In this document: positions 17,919 through 25,947 of the stretch, in pieces | How the letters are laid out: each line of letters begins with the position of its first letter | Numbering within the stretch: the first letter of the stretch is position 1 | DNA from: Myxococcota bacterium | GTDB taxonomy: Bacteria; Myxococcota_A; UBA9160; JAFDET01 | Direction of reading: 5' to 3' | Length of the DNA: 43,665 bases | Assembly (NCBI GenBank): GCA_028278065.1 | Contig: JANQFA010000139.1 | Location: 1-43,665, forward strand | Notes under the pieces: generated by a model | What the model saw: only the letters and a program-made list of their open reading frames with translations | Databases searched by the model: none | What the model was told of the DNA's origin: nothing | Made by a program: the position numbers and the translations under genes

Positions 17919-18803
17919 TCAGTCTGCCCTGACGCGGATGTTGCCGCCGGAGGTGCGCAGCGTGAAGCTGGGGCCGCCTCCGTTGATGCGGGCGCGCACC
18001 TCGCCACGCCGCGACTTCCCGTCGGAGCGCAGCCGGTCGTCCACCTCGATGCGGCCTCCCGAGGTGCGCGCGTCCAGGTCGAGGGCGGCATCGCGGGGGA
18101 TCGAGGCCTCGATGTTGCCGCCCGAGGTCTCGAGGACACCCTCGGGTGTCTCCGTGAAGCGGGCGCGGACGCTGCCGCCGCTGGTGCGGGCGTCTACCGG
18201 GCCGGCCACGTCGCGCAGGTCGATGTTGCCGCCGCTGGTCTGCACCTCGACGCGGCCGTCGATGTTGCGTGCCACGATCTTGCCGCCCGAGGTGTCGGCG
18301 GAGAGACTCCCGCGCACGTCTTCGGCGCGGATCGATCCGCCGCTGGTACGCAGCTCGACCTCTCCGCTGGCGCCCTCCACCCCGATCGATCCGCCGCTGG
18401 TGCGCGCTCGCACCGCGCCCTCGAGGCGCTCCACGTCGATCGATCCGCCGCTGGTGCGGACATCCACCGAGAACTGCTGGGGGACCCGGACGCGCACGCG
18501 GATCCGCCTGCCGCCGAAGATGGAGAGCAGGCCGCCCCCGGCCCGGGCGGTGAACTCGACGTCGTCTCCATCGCTGCGCAGGTTGAAGTCGACGTCCCCT
18601 TCGCCGCGCGCGTCGACCCGGACCCGCGGCGCATCGTGCGATTCCACCTCGACGCTGCCCCGATCCAGGTCCACGCGCAGGGTCCCGCCCGGCTTCGCCG
18701 GTACGCTGTCGCGGAAGTCGTCCGCGTACGCTCCCGGCGCCCACGCGAGCACGAGCGCAGCGAGCGCGGCGCACGCGATCCTGGTTGCGATTGCGATTCC
18801 CAT
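17919..18803 (-). CDS. Secreted DUF4097-type beta-solenoid protein
   Basis: The 294-residue protein has a Sec signal peptide (IACAALAALVLAWAPGAYA, cleavage near residue 27) and a long repeat region built from 18-residue units containing TSGGSI or TSGGNI (for example RTSGGSIDVERLEGAVRA, repeated six or seven times). This is the DUF4097 family; the strict 18-residue period fits a parallel beta-helix. Three units even share 20 nt of identical DNA apart from one base, 54 bp apart (starts 18331, 18385, 18439), so recent duplication or conversion is likely. ATG 18803 is preferred to GTG 18809 because AGGA lies 8 nt upstream. It follows the paralogous lipoprotein gene by 10 bp, forming an operon. 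Function unknown; envelope location expected. Confidence 0.85.
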   Translation of the reverse strand: MGIAIATRIACAALAALVLAWAPGAYADDFRDSVPAKPGGTLRVDLDRGSVEVESHDAPRVRVDARGEGDVDFNLRSDGDDVEFTARAGGGLLSIFGGRRIRVRVRVPQQFSVDVRTSGGSIDVERLEGAVRARTSGGSIGVEGASGEVELRTSGGSIRAEDVRGSLSADTSGGKIVARNIDGRVEVQTSGGNIDLRDVAGPVDARTSGGSVRARFTETPEGVLETSGGNIEASIPRDAALDLDARTSGGRIEVDDRLRSDGKSRRGEVRARINGGGPSFTLRTSGGNIRVRAD

Positions 18804-18813
18804 CTGCACCGTC

Positions 18814-19791
18814 CTATCGAGGCCTCACGCGGATCGGACCGCGCGCAGCGACCAGGCGCAGGGGCCGCCCGCCCCCGTTCAGCCGCAGCGTCGCGTGCGC
18901 CCCGCCGCGCTCTCCGGCCCCGCCCAGCGACTCGGCCACGTCCACCTCTCCTTCGCCGGCCCGCGCGTCGAGCTCGGCGGCGGCGTCGGGAGGAAGCGCC
19001 ACCTCGACCGGCCCGCGACGGCTCTCCAGATTGCCCGCCGGGTCGCCGGTGAAGCTGGCGTACACGGAGCCGCGCTCCGTCTTCACCTCGACCGGGCCCG
19101 TCACGTCGGTCAGGTCCACGTGGCCGCGATCGGTGCGCGCATCGACTGCCCCCGAGATGCGCCGCATCTCGATCTCTCCCCCGCCCGTGCGCACCTCGAC
19201 GGGGCCACGCACCGAGAGGAGATCGATCGCTCCCTCGCCGGTCCGCGCATCGACGGCCCCGTCGCTCTCGGTCACGCGCAGGTCTCCGCTGCTGGTGCGC
19301 AGCTTGAGGGACCCGGCGACGCCGCTGATGTCGATGGCTCCGTGTCCACGGGCGCGCACCCCGCCCTCCACGTCCTCGACCCGGATGGGGCCGTCGCTGC
19401 TGCGCAGGTCCAGGGTGAAGCTGCGCGGCACCCAGATGCGCACCTCGGTGCGAGGGCCTCCGAAGAGCCAGTTGGCCGTGCCGCCGACCCGCCCGAGCAC
19501 CCGCACGGTCGTGCCGCTCCGCTCCACGCGGAAGCGCACGCCGGTGCGGCCCCAGCCGCTGGTCTCTGCCAGGACGCGGACGACCGCTTCGTCATGGCTC
19601 CGCACTTCGAGGCTGCCGGGATCGGGCCGCAGGCCCTCTCCCAGGTCGAGATCCACCTCGAGGACGCCGCCCGGGGCCGCCTCGACGCGCTCGTCGTGGG
19701 CGCCGGGGCTGGCGCCGCAGGCGGTCGCCAGCATCGAGAGCCCGACCGCCACGGACGCGGCTGCTCTTCGTGTGCGCGGTCGGCGAATCAC
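18814..19791 (-). CDS. DUF4097-type beta-solenoid lipoprotein
   Basis: The 325-residue protein starts with a lipoprotein signal (SVAVGLSMLATACGAS, lipobox Cys at about residue 25). From about residue 125 it carries 17-18-residue repeats such as RTGEGAIDLLSVRGPVEV and RTDRGHVDLTDVTGPVEV, more diverged than in the neighbouring paralogue. It is therefore a DUF4097 family lipoprotein, probably anchored in the outer or inner membrane and folded as a beta-helix. The GTG start at 19791 has no Shine-Dalgarno but a TAGGCT box 6 nt upstream, suggesting a leaderless message. It is followed by the secreted paralogue in the same operon. The upstream intergenic region holds a complex repeat array. Confidence 0.85.
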   Translation of the reverse strand: MIRRPRTRRAAASVAVGLSMLATACGASPGAHDERVEAAPGGVLEVDLDLGEGLRPDPGSLEVRSHDEAVVRVLAETSGWGRTGVRFRVERSGTTVRVLGRVGGTANWLFGGPRTEVRIWVPRSFTLDLRSSDGPIRVEDVEGGVRARGHGAIDISGVAGSLKLRTSSGDLRVTESDGAVDARTGEGAIDLLSVRGPVEVRTGGGEIEMRRISGAVDARTDRGHVDLTDVTGPVEVKTERGSVYASFTGDPAGNLESRRGPVEVALPPDAAAELDARAGEGEVDVAESLGGAGERGGAHATLRLNGGGRPLRLVAARGPIRVRPR

Positions 19792-19797
19792 GGCGGA

Positions 19798-19803
19798 AGC
19801 CTA
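19798..19803 (-). promoter_or_regulatory. -10 box (TAGGCT) for leaderless DUF4097 operon transcript
   Basis: TAGGCT on the minus strand ends 6 nt before the GTG start at 19791. No Shine-Dalgarno is present. Box and spacing are identical to those of the gene at 16852. Confidence 0.55.
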
Positions 19804-19860
19804 GAGCAAGGACCGTGCCGGGGCCGCGGGACGATCCTGGAGCCCTCCCGGCGGTGCCGG

Positions 19861-19900
19861 ATGCAGGCGCCGACCTGCGGATGCAGGCGCCGAGCTGCGG
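19861..19900. repeat. Two tandem copies of a 20-bp repeat
   Basis: Two copies (19861-19880 and 19881-19900) start ATGCAGGCGCCGA and end CTGCGG, differing by one base. They adjoin a 40-bp array and share with it the segment CGACCTGCGG, so the two arrays are nested forms of one composite element. Confidence 0.9.
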
Positions 19901-20007
19901 GTCGAGGAGCGCTGCCGCGCGGGCGGGGACCGACCTGCGGATCCGGGAGCGCTGCTGCGCGGGCCGGGACCGACCCGCGGACCCGGGAGCGCTGCTGCGC
20001 GGGCCGG
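19901..20007. repeat. Three tandem copies of a 40-bp repeat downstream of the FAD reductase stop
   Basis: Copies start at 19901, 19941 and 19981; the third is cut off after 27 bp, just before the reductase stop (20013-20015, minus strand). Each contains GGGAGCGCTGCTGCGCGGGC or a close variant. The central bases GCGC-TGCT-GCGC could form a small hairpin in each copy. Copies 2 and 3 are almost identical and copy 1 is more diverged. The array fills most of the gap between the reductase and the DUF4097 operon. Confidence 0.92.
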
Positions 20008-20012
20008 ATCGG

Positions 20013-21212
20013 CTAGTCCGCCCGCGCCACCTCGTCGAAGCTCGCTCCCTCCGCGATGCGGCTCTTCAGACGGATCAGGCCGGCGGGGCGATTCATCGCC
20101 AGGACTCCCGTGAGGCGTCCGCCGCGTCCGAAGATCGCGACGAAGCGTCGCTCTTCCAGGCTCCCCTGGACCAACGCCATCTCGTCCCCTTCCCGCACCA
20201 GTCCGGCGATCTGGAGCTTGCGGTCGTATTGATCCGTCCACACGTAGGGGACCGGCGCGAACGGTGGCGCCTCGTCAGCCGCCAGGAGCAGGCGTCTGGC
20301 GGCGGCCTCACCCATCTCGATCGCGTTGGTCCAGTGCTCCACGCGCAGGGACTCGCCGAAGAGCGGATGCGGCCAGCGCGCCACATCACCCGCGGCGCTG
20401 ATGCCCGGGAGGCTGGTGGCGCAGGTGGCGTCGCACACGACACCGTCGGCGATCTCGAGGCCCGAGCCCTCCAGCCAGTCGGTCGCCGGACGCGCGCCGA
20501 TGCCGACGACGACCAGGTCGGCCTCCACGACACTGCCGTCGGAGAGGCGTGCGCGCTCCACGCGCCCCTCGCCCTCGAGCGCCTCCACCCCGACGCCGCA
20601 GCGCAGGTCCACCCCCTGGTCCCGGTGCACCGCTGCGGCCAGGGCGCCGACCGCCTTCCCGAGCACGCGCTGCATCGGGGTGGCCAGCGGCTCGACCATC
20701 ACGACGTCGAGGCCGCGCTCCCGGCAGGTGGCCGCGACCTCCGCACCGATGAACCCGGCGCCCACCACCAGCACGCGCGGACCCGGAGCGAGGGCGTCGC
20801 GCAGGGAGAGGGCGTCGTCGAGGGTGCGCAGCACGTGGACCCCGGCCAGGCCCTCCGTCCCGGGCAGGTGGCGCGCCACGGAGCCGGTCGCGATCAGGAG
20901 GCCGTCCCAGGAGAGGCGCTTGCCGCCCTCCAGCTCCAGCTCGCGGGTCGTCGCGTGCAGGCGTGCGGCTCTCGCTCCCGTGAGCAGCTCGAGATCGAGC
21001 TCCTCCCACGGGCCCCGGCGCAGGGCCAGCTCGTTCTCGGTGCGCGCTCCCGCCAGGAACTGCTTGGACAGGGGCGGGCGGTCGTAGGGAAGGTGCGGCT
21101 CGTCGCCCACCAGGGTGATGCGACCGTCGAAGCCGTCGCGGCGCAGCGCCTCGATCCCGCGCAGACCGGCCAACGAGGCTCCCACCACGACGATGTGTCG
21201 CGGCGCCGGCAC
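20013..21212 (-). CDS. FAD-dependent ferredoxin/rubredoxin-type NAD(P)H reductase
   Basis: The 399-residue flavoprotein has an N-terminal FAD-binding motif (IVVVGASLAGLRGIEALR), a central NAD(P)H-binding motif (VLVVGAGFIGAEVAA) and the second FAD motif ending in SAAGDVARWPHP, then a C-terminal reductase domain (VWTDQYDRKLQIAGL). This is the architecture of BphA4/rhodocoxin-type ferredoxin reductases that pass electrons from NAD(P)H to oxygenases or P450s. No ferredoxin or oxygenase gene lies next to it. The GTG start at 21212 comes 2 nt after the stop of the upstream hydrolase, so the two are probably co-transcribed and coupled. A much longer in-frame ORF upstream is an artefact of GC-rich sequence. 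Confidence 0.88.
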   Translation of the reverse strand: MPAPRHIVVVGASLAGLRGIEALRRDGFDGRITLVGDEPHLPYDRPPLSKQFLAGARTENELALRRGPWEELDLELLTGARAARLHATTRELELEGGKRLSWDGLLIATGSVARHLPGTEGLAGVHVLRTLDDALSLRDALAPGPRVLVVGAGFIGAEVAATCRERGLDVVMVEPLATPMQRVLGKAVGALAAAVHRDQGVDLRCGVGVEALEGEGRVERARLSDGSVVEADLVVVGIGARPATDWLEGSGLEIADGVVCDATCATSLPGISAAGDVARWPHPLFGESLRVEHWTNAIEMGEAAARRLLLAADEAPPFAPVPYVWTDQYDRKLQIAGLVREGDEMALVQGSLEERRFVAIFGRGGRLTGVLAMNRPAGLIRLKSRIAEGASFDEVARAD

Positions 21213-21214
21213 TC

Positions 21215-22081
21215 TCAGGCGGCCCCCCGGGCCAGCTCCTCGCGCAGGAATGCGGCTACGGCCTCGGTGAAGACATCGTTGCGGTCGCCCGCCACCATGT
21301 GGCCCGCCTCCGAGACGTCGGCGAAGTGGGCGTGCGGCACCACGTCGAGGAAGTGCCGGGCGCCCTCCTCGGAGAGGAGATCCGAGAGGCGGCCGCGCAC
21401 CAGGAGGGTGGGGATCCGGATGGCGCGGGCTGCACCCTCGACCCGGTCCAGGTAGTCGCTCGCCTCGGTGCGCGGTCGACGCCCGATCATGAAGCGCGGG
21501 TCCCAGTGCCAGCGGTAGCGGCCGTCGTCGCCTCGGCGCAGGTTCTTCGCCAGGCCCGACACGTCCGGGCGACGCTTGCGATGGGGGAGGTAGGCCGCGA
21601 TGTGGTCGGCGGCCTCTTCGAGGCTCTCGAATCCGTCGGGCTGCGCGTTCATGAAGTCGACCACGCGTGAGACGCCCCGGGTCTCGAGGCGCACCGCCAC
21701 GTCCACCAGGACGAGCCCGCGGGCGAGAGCCCCGGCTTCGCCCACCGCGAGGAGCGAGGCGATCCCGCCGAGCGACGCGCCCACGAGGACCGGGGGCTCC
21801 GGCAGCTGTGCGCAGATCGCCTCGACGTCGGCGGCGAAGGCGTCGAACTCGTAGCTGCCGTCGGGCGCCCACTCGCTCTCGCCGTGCCCGCGCTGGTCCA
21901 CCGCGATCGCGCGCCAGCCCTCGCGCGCCAGCGCGCCGGCGGTTCCGCCCCAGGCGTGGCGCGTCTGGCCGCCGCCGTGCAGCAGGATGACCGGCGATCG
22001 CCCGGCTGCACCCCACGACTCGGCCGCGAGGCGGTTGCCGTCGCGGCCCTCGAAGTCGAGCGGCTGGCCCTGGTGCTCCAC
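21215..22081 (-). CDS. Alpha/beta hydrolase
   Basis: The 288-residue protein has the oxyanion-hole region LLHGGGQTRHAWG, the nucleophile elbow GASLGG (Ser), a likely acid Asp in RGRLSDLL and the catalytic His in SEAGHMVAGD. It belongs to the general alpha/beta hydrolase family of esterases and lactonases with a cap inserted after the elbow. The substrate is unknown. It starts with GTG at 22081 with AGGAG 4 nt upstream and is the first gene of the hydrolase-reductase pair, divergent from the alcohol dehydrogenase across an intergenic region with nested inverted repeats. Confidence 0.85.
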   Translation of the reverse strand: MEHQGQPLDFEGRDGNRLAAESWGAAGRSPVILLHGGGQTRHAWGGTAGALAREGWRAIAVDQRGHGESEWAPDGSYEFDAFAADVEAICAQLPEPPVLVGASLGGIASLLAVGEAGALARGLVLVDVAVRLETRGVSRVVDFMNAQPDGFESLEEAADHIAAYLPHRKRRPDVSGLAKNLRRGDDGRYRWHWDPRFMIGRRPRTEASDYLDRVEGAARAIRIPTLLVRGRLSDLLSEEGARHFLDVVPHAHFADVSEAGHMVAGDRNDVFTEAVAAFLREELARGAA

Positions 22082-22082
22082 G

Positions 22083-22132
22083 GCGCTCCTGGTTCGCAGA
22101 CCGTGCCGGGTCTGTCAAACTGCGCAGGAGCG
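22083..22132. promoter_or_regulatory. Nested inverted repeats in a divergent promoter region
   Basis: CAGACC (22097-22102) and GGTCTG (22109-22114) form an inverted repeat with a 6-bp loop, and CGCTCCTG (22084-22091) and CAGGAGCG (22125-22132) form an outer pair. Together they span almost the whole 73-bp gap between the divergent hydrolase and alcohol dehydrogenase genes, where an operator for a dimeric regulator or a shared regulatory structure is plausible. Confidence 0.5.
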
Positions 22133-22154
22133 ACGGCTCGGGAGGTAGCAAGCG

Positions 22155-23174
22155 ATGCGCGCAGCGGTGTTTCGGCAGCTGGGAGAGCCCCTGACGGTGG
22201 AGGACGTGCCCGAGCCGGAGCCCGCGCCGGGCGATCTGGTGCTGGAGGTGAAGAGCTGCGGCATCTGCGGATCCGACCTGCACGTGTCCGACGTTCCGCC
22301 CGGCCTGCCGCCGGGAACCGTGATGGGCCACGAGTTCGCCGGCGAGGTCGTCGAGGTCGGTCCGGAGGCTCCGGGCGGCTGGAAGGTGGGAGACCGCGCC
22401 TGCTCGCTGCCCTTCATCGGCTGCGGGCGCTGCGCGGCCTGCCTCGGCGGCGACGGCACTGCCTGCGCCGGCATCCAGGCAACCGGGCTCGGGCAGATCC
22501 CGGGCGCCTACGCCGAGCGCGTGCGGGTCGGCGGGCTCGAGACCCTGCGGCTGCCGGACTCCGTGGACTTCGAGCAGGGAGCCACGGTGGAGCCCCTGGC
22601 CGTGGGCCTTCACGCCGTGCGCAAGTCCGGCCTCGCGCCCGGGGCGAACGTGCTGGTGATCGGCGCGGGTCCCATCGGGCTCGCCACCACCCTGTGGGCT
22701 CGCTTCTTCGGGGCGCGCAGCGTCGCGGTCAGCGAGAAGGCGGCGGGCCGGCTCGACCTCGCGGCGCGCTTCGGCGCGACCCACGGGATCGACGCATCCA
22801 AGGACATGCCGAGCGTGGTCTTCCAGCGCGAGACCGGCGCGTCGCCGGACGTGATCTTCGAGTGCGTGGGCGTTCCCGGGCTGCTGCAGGAGTGCATCAT
22901 GATGGCTCCGGCGCGCTCGAAGATCGTGGTCGTGGGCGTCTGCATGCAGCCGGACACGATCTTCCCGGGCATGGCGATCCTGAAGGAGCTGTCGCTCGAC
23001 TTCGTCATCGCCTACCGGCGCGACGACTTCGTGTTCACCCTGGACATGCTGGACGCCGAGCGCATCGACTCGAAGCCGATGATCACCGATCGGGTGGGCC
23101 TGGACGGATTCGCCGAGGCCTTCGAGGCGCTCAAGAAGCCCACCACCCAGTGCAAGGTGCTGCTGCAGCCCTGA
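22155..23174 (+). CDS. Zinc-dependent alcohol dehydrogenase (MDR family)
   Basis: The 339-residue medium-chain dehydrogenase has the catalytic zinc ligands in KSCGICGSDLH and GHEFAGEVV and a structural zinc lobe GCGRCAACLGGDGTAC with four Cys (pattern CxxCxxCx7C). The Rossmann motif is VIGAGPIGLATTLWA. It resembles threonine/sorbitol/alcohol dehydrogenase types and should oxidise a hydroxyl substrate with NAD(P)+ in the cytosol; the substrate cannot be named. ATG 22155 follows GGGAGGT. It ends 50 bp before the convergent phoU. Confidence 0.87.
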   Translation: MRAAVFRQLGEPLTVEDVPEPEPAPGDLVLEVKSCGICGSDLHVSDVPPGLPPGTVMGHEFAGEVVEVGPEAPGGWKVGDRACSLPFIGCGRCAACLGGDGTACAGIQATGLGQIPGAYAERVRVGGLETLRLPDSVDFEQGATVEPLAVGLHAVRKSGLAPGANVLVIGAGPIGLATTLWARFFGARSVAVSEKAAGRLDLAARFGATHGIDASKDMPSVVFQRETGASPDVIFECVGVPGLLQECIMMAPARSKIVVVGVCMQPDTIFPGMAILKELSLDFVIAYRRDDFVFTLDMLDAERIDSKPMITDRVGLDGFAEAFEALKKPTTQCKVLLQP

Positions 23175-23224
23175 ACGGGGCTGCGTCCCTGGCCGGAAGG
23201 CACCTCCCGTGCGGGGCGCCGTCG

Positions 23225-23893
23225 CTAGCCGGAGAGGAGCTTGCTCTCGTGCCGGACCAGGCGCGCCTCGGCGAGGAAGATGACCTCCTCCGCGATGTTG
23301 GTGGCGTGGTCCGCGACGCGCTCGAGGTTCTTCGCGATCAGGATCATGTCGACGCCCTGGGCGGTCTTGTCCGGGTGGGTGCTGGCGTCGGCGATGGCTT
23401 CGCGTACGTAGATGTCCTCGGTGTCGTCGATGAGGTCGTCCGATGCGAGGACGCGGCGCGCCAGCACCGGATCGGACTCGGTGAAGCTGTCGAGCGCACC
23501 GCGCAGGGCCCGGGTGGCCTGATCCGCCAAGTCCTCCAGACGCGGCGGGGTGGGGACCGGGGGAAGCTCGGTCAGGCGCTCGGCGCCCTTGGCGATGTTC
23601 CGCGCCAGGTCGCCGACTCGCTCGAGATCGGTCGACATGGTTCGGATGGCAAGCACCCTGCGCAGGTCGTTGGCGACCGGGTGGTGCAGCGCCAGCACCC
23701 GCGTCACCTCGGCGTCGATGCGCAGGTCGAGGCGATCGATCTCGCGATCGTCCTCCTGCACCTCGCCGGCCAGCCCGGGGTCCCGCTCCCACACCGCCCG
23801 CAGGGCCTTGATCAGGATCGCCTCGGCGAGACTCCCCATGCGCAGGGACATCTCGCGAAGGTCTTCCAGGATGGGATCGACGGTTCGCTTCAC
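23225..23893 (-). CDS. phoU: Phosphate signalling protein PhoU
   Basis: The 222-residue helical protein has two PhoU repeats, each with the metal-binding pattern: STDLERVGDLARNIAKGAERL and AKNLERVADHATNIAEEVIFL. PhoU transmits the state of the Pst phosphate transporter to the histidine kinase PhoR and restrains it when phosphate is plentiful. The pst transporter genes are not in this window. GTG start at 23893 with a GAGGAAAG Shine-Dalgarno and a TAGGCT -10 box, so it has its own promoter. A 254-bp gap separates it from phoR. Confidence 0.93.
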   Translation of the reverse strand: MKRTVDPILEDLREMSLRMGSLAEAILIKALRAVWERDPGLAGEVQEDDREIDRLDLRIDAEVTRVLALHHPVANDLRRVLAIRTMSTDLERVGDLARNIAKGAERLTELPPVPTPPRLEDLADQATRALRGALDSFTESDPVLARRVLASDDLIDDTEDIYVREAIADASTHPDKTAQGVDMILIAKNLERVADHATNIAEEVIFLAEARLVRHESKLLSG

Positions 23894-23921
23894 GTTCGCT
23901 CTTTCCTCGGGGGCAGCGACG

Positions 23922-23927
23922 AGCCTA
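23922..23927 (-). promoter_or_regulatory. Candidate -10 box (TAGGCT) for phoU
   Basis: TAGGCT on the minus strand lies 28 nt upstream of the GTG start and a GAGGAAAG Shine-Dalgarno lies between them. The hexamer matches those at 16840 and 19798. Confidence 0.5.
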
Positions 23928-24061
23928 CCGCGAACTCGGGGTTGCGGTGTGTCGCGCAGGTGACGGAAGCGCGAAGTGTTCGGCCCCCGGCTCCCGCCCG
24001 CGACGCTCGGCGCCTGCCGGGGATCATACCTCTGGGGATTCCAGTCGGCTCCTCCCGGAGA

Positions 24062-24079
24062 TCGTCACGAACTCGTCAC
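24062..24079 (+). promoter_or_regulatory. Pho-box-like direct repeat upstream of phoU
   Basis: TCGTCAC-GAAC-TCGTCAC is two identical 7-bp units with an 11-bp period, the geometry of PhoB binding sites. It lies in the phoU-phoR gap, 168 bp before the phoU start and about 135 bp from its -10 box, farther than a classical Pho box that replaces the -35. The unit resembles but does not equal CTGTCAT. Confidence 0.45.
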
Positions 24080-24147
24080 CATGGCTTCTCGGCTCGGACC
24101 CTCCGGGGGCGCGACTCGGACGCGGCGGGGGAGGAGCGCGGCCCGCC

Positions 24148-25905
24148 TCAGGCGCTTCGCTCCGCCCGGGGTACCGTGAAGCTGAAGCAGGAGCCGCCAC
24201 CCTGCTCGCTTTCGAGGAAGACGTCGCCGCCCATGGCCTGGACCAGGTGCTTCACGATGGCCAGGCCCAGGCCGGTCCCGCCCTGTGCCCTGGAACGCGC
24301 CTTGTCCACGCGATAGAAGCGCTCGAAGATCCGTGCCTGCTGCTCCGCCGGGATGCCCATCCCCGTGTCGGCGATGCTGACGCGCACATCCGCGGGTCGG
24401 GCTTCCACGCTCACGCGGATGGACCCGCCGGGGTCCGTGTACTTGATCGCGTTGTCGAGCAGATTCGAGAGCACCTGCTCGAGCGCCCGGCGGTCGGCCC
24501 ACGCCTCCACCGGGTCGGCCACCTCCATGCGCGCGTCGATCTCGCGCTGGGCGAGGCGCGGCTCCATGTCGGCCAGCACGCGCCGGGTGAGCCGGTCGAC
24601 CTCGACCGCTGCCGCCTGCAGCGGGACGCGACGGCTCTCGATGCGCGACAGCTCCATCATGTCCCCGATCAGCGCCTCGAGGCGTTCGGCATTGCGGGTG
24701 ATGGCCTCGAGCTGGGTGCGCATGGCGTCGGACGCCGCAGCGCCCAGGAGCGTCTCGGCGAAGCCGCGGATCGCAGTCAGCGGCGTGCGCAGCTCGTGTG
24801 AGGCGTTGGCCACGAAGTCGCGCCGTACGTTCTCCAGGTGGCGCACGTCGGTCACGTCGTGGAAGACCGCCACCGTACCCAGCCGGGGACCCTCGGCGGG
24901 GAACGCGGCTGCGTGGATGAGGAGGGTGCGCGGCTCGCGGTCGCCCAGCTCCACCTCGCGCACCAGCGGCTCCGCGGACTCGGCCGCCGCGCGCAGGGCC
25001 GTGTCGATCCCCGGGTGGCGCACCACCTCCAGCAGCTTGCGCCCCTCGATCGGGCCCCAGGAGGCGAGGATCTCGCGGATCCGCGGGTTGGCGAGCATCA
25101 CCGTACCGTCGGTGTCGAGGGCCAGGACGCCCTCCACCATGCTGGTGAGCACCGCCTGGAGCCGCTCCTTCTCCGAGGTGACGTCGTCCAGGCGGGCGCC
25201 GAGCTGCTGGGCGAGCCCGTTGATCGCGCGCGCGATCTCGCCGATCTCGTCGTCGGAGTGGGGGCGGATGCGTCGGCTCAGGTCGCCGCGCGCCATGGCG
25301 CTGAGGGTGTCGCGCATCTCGGAGAGCGGACGTACCGCGAAGCGCGAGACCCCGAGGCCGAAGAGGAGCGCCGCCGCCAGTCCGACCGCCCCGGCGAGCG
25401 CGAGCTGCCGGCGCAGCTCCCCGACCGCGGCTTCCACGGCCCCGAAGTCCACCGCCACGCGGATCACCTCGCCAGTGTCCCCGCCGCGAGGCACGGCCAG
25501 GTAGACGAGACGGATCCCGATCGTCCCGCTGCGCCGCGACGCGAGCCCGACCCCGCCGCGGCTCGCCTCCCTGACCTCGGGGCGGGTCGCGTGATTCTCG
25601 AGCCGGGCCAGGTCCTCGAAGCGCAATGCCGAGTCTGCGCGCACCACCCCGTCGGCGGCGATCAGGGTGACGCGGATGTCGGCCGCCTCGGCGGCGGCGG
25701 CGACGCGCTCCTGCAGAACGCGGGGTGAGGAGGGCTCGTCCTTCAGCAGCTCGCGCACGAGCGCGGCCCGCTCGTGCAGCGAGACCTCGATCCGCGCGGT
25801 CTCGCGCGCGCGCAGGCCGCGCTCGGCGATCCAGGAGGTGGCCAGGATCGTCACCCCGACGAGCCCGAGAAGGGCCGCCATCAGCTTGCGCTGGATCTTC
25901 GGCAA
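24148..25905 (-). CDS. phoR: PhoR-type sensor histidine kinase
   Basis: The 585-residue kinase has a first membrane helix near residues 9-28, a periplasmic sensor part to about 165, a second helix (LALAGAVGLAAALLFGLG), a HAMP domain, a PAS domain, the phospho-acceptor motif SHELRTPLTAIRG, and ATP-binding boxes NLLDNAIKYT, DTGMGIP and GTGLGLAIVKHL. It should phosphorylate PhoB when phosphate is low. The annotated start is TTG at 25905, with GGAGG in the preceding bases; an ATG at residue 9 is the alternative. An ATG four bases upstream is out of frame. It follows phoB by 42 bp in the same direction. Confidence 0.9.
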   Translation of the reverse strand: MPKIQRKLMAALLGLVGVTILATSWIAERGLRARETARIEVSLHERAALVRELLKDEPSSPRVLQERVAAAAEAADIRVTLIAADGVVRADSALRFEDLARLENHATRPEVREASRGGVGLASRRSGTIGIRLVYLAVPRGGDTGEVIRVAVDFGAVEAAVGELRRQLALAGAVGLAAALLFGLGVSRFAVRPLSEMRDTLSAMARGDLSRRIRPHSDDEIGEIARAINGLAQQLGARLDDVTSEKERLQAVLTSMVEGVLALDTDGTVMLANPRIREILASWGPIEGRKLLEVVRHPGIDTALRAAAESAEPLVREVELGDREPRTLLIHAAAFPAEGPRLGTVAVFHDVTDVRHLENVRRDFVANASHELRTPLTAIRGFAETLLGAAASDAMRTQLEAITRNAERLEALIGDMMELSRIESRRVPLQAAAVEVDRLTRRVLADMEPRLAQREIDARMEVADPVEAWADRRALEQVLSNLLDNAIKYTDPGGSIRVSVEARPADVRVSIADTGMGIPAEQQARIFERFYRVDKARSRAQGGTGLGLAIVKHLVQAMGGDVFLESEQGGGSCFSFTVPRAERSA

Positions 25906-25947
25906 TCATGCCTCCGTCGGAGGGGGAGGCCGTCCCGCAGCCGGGGG

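Noticed and set aside
23175-23224. Rho-independent terminator between the alcohol dehydrogenase and phoU
   Set aside because: A small CCCG/CGGG hairpin with a 2-base loop and no T-run; not convincing.
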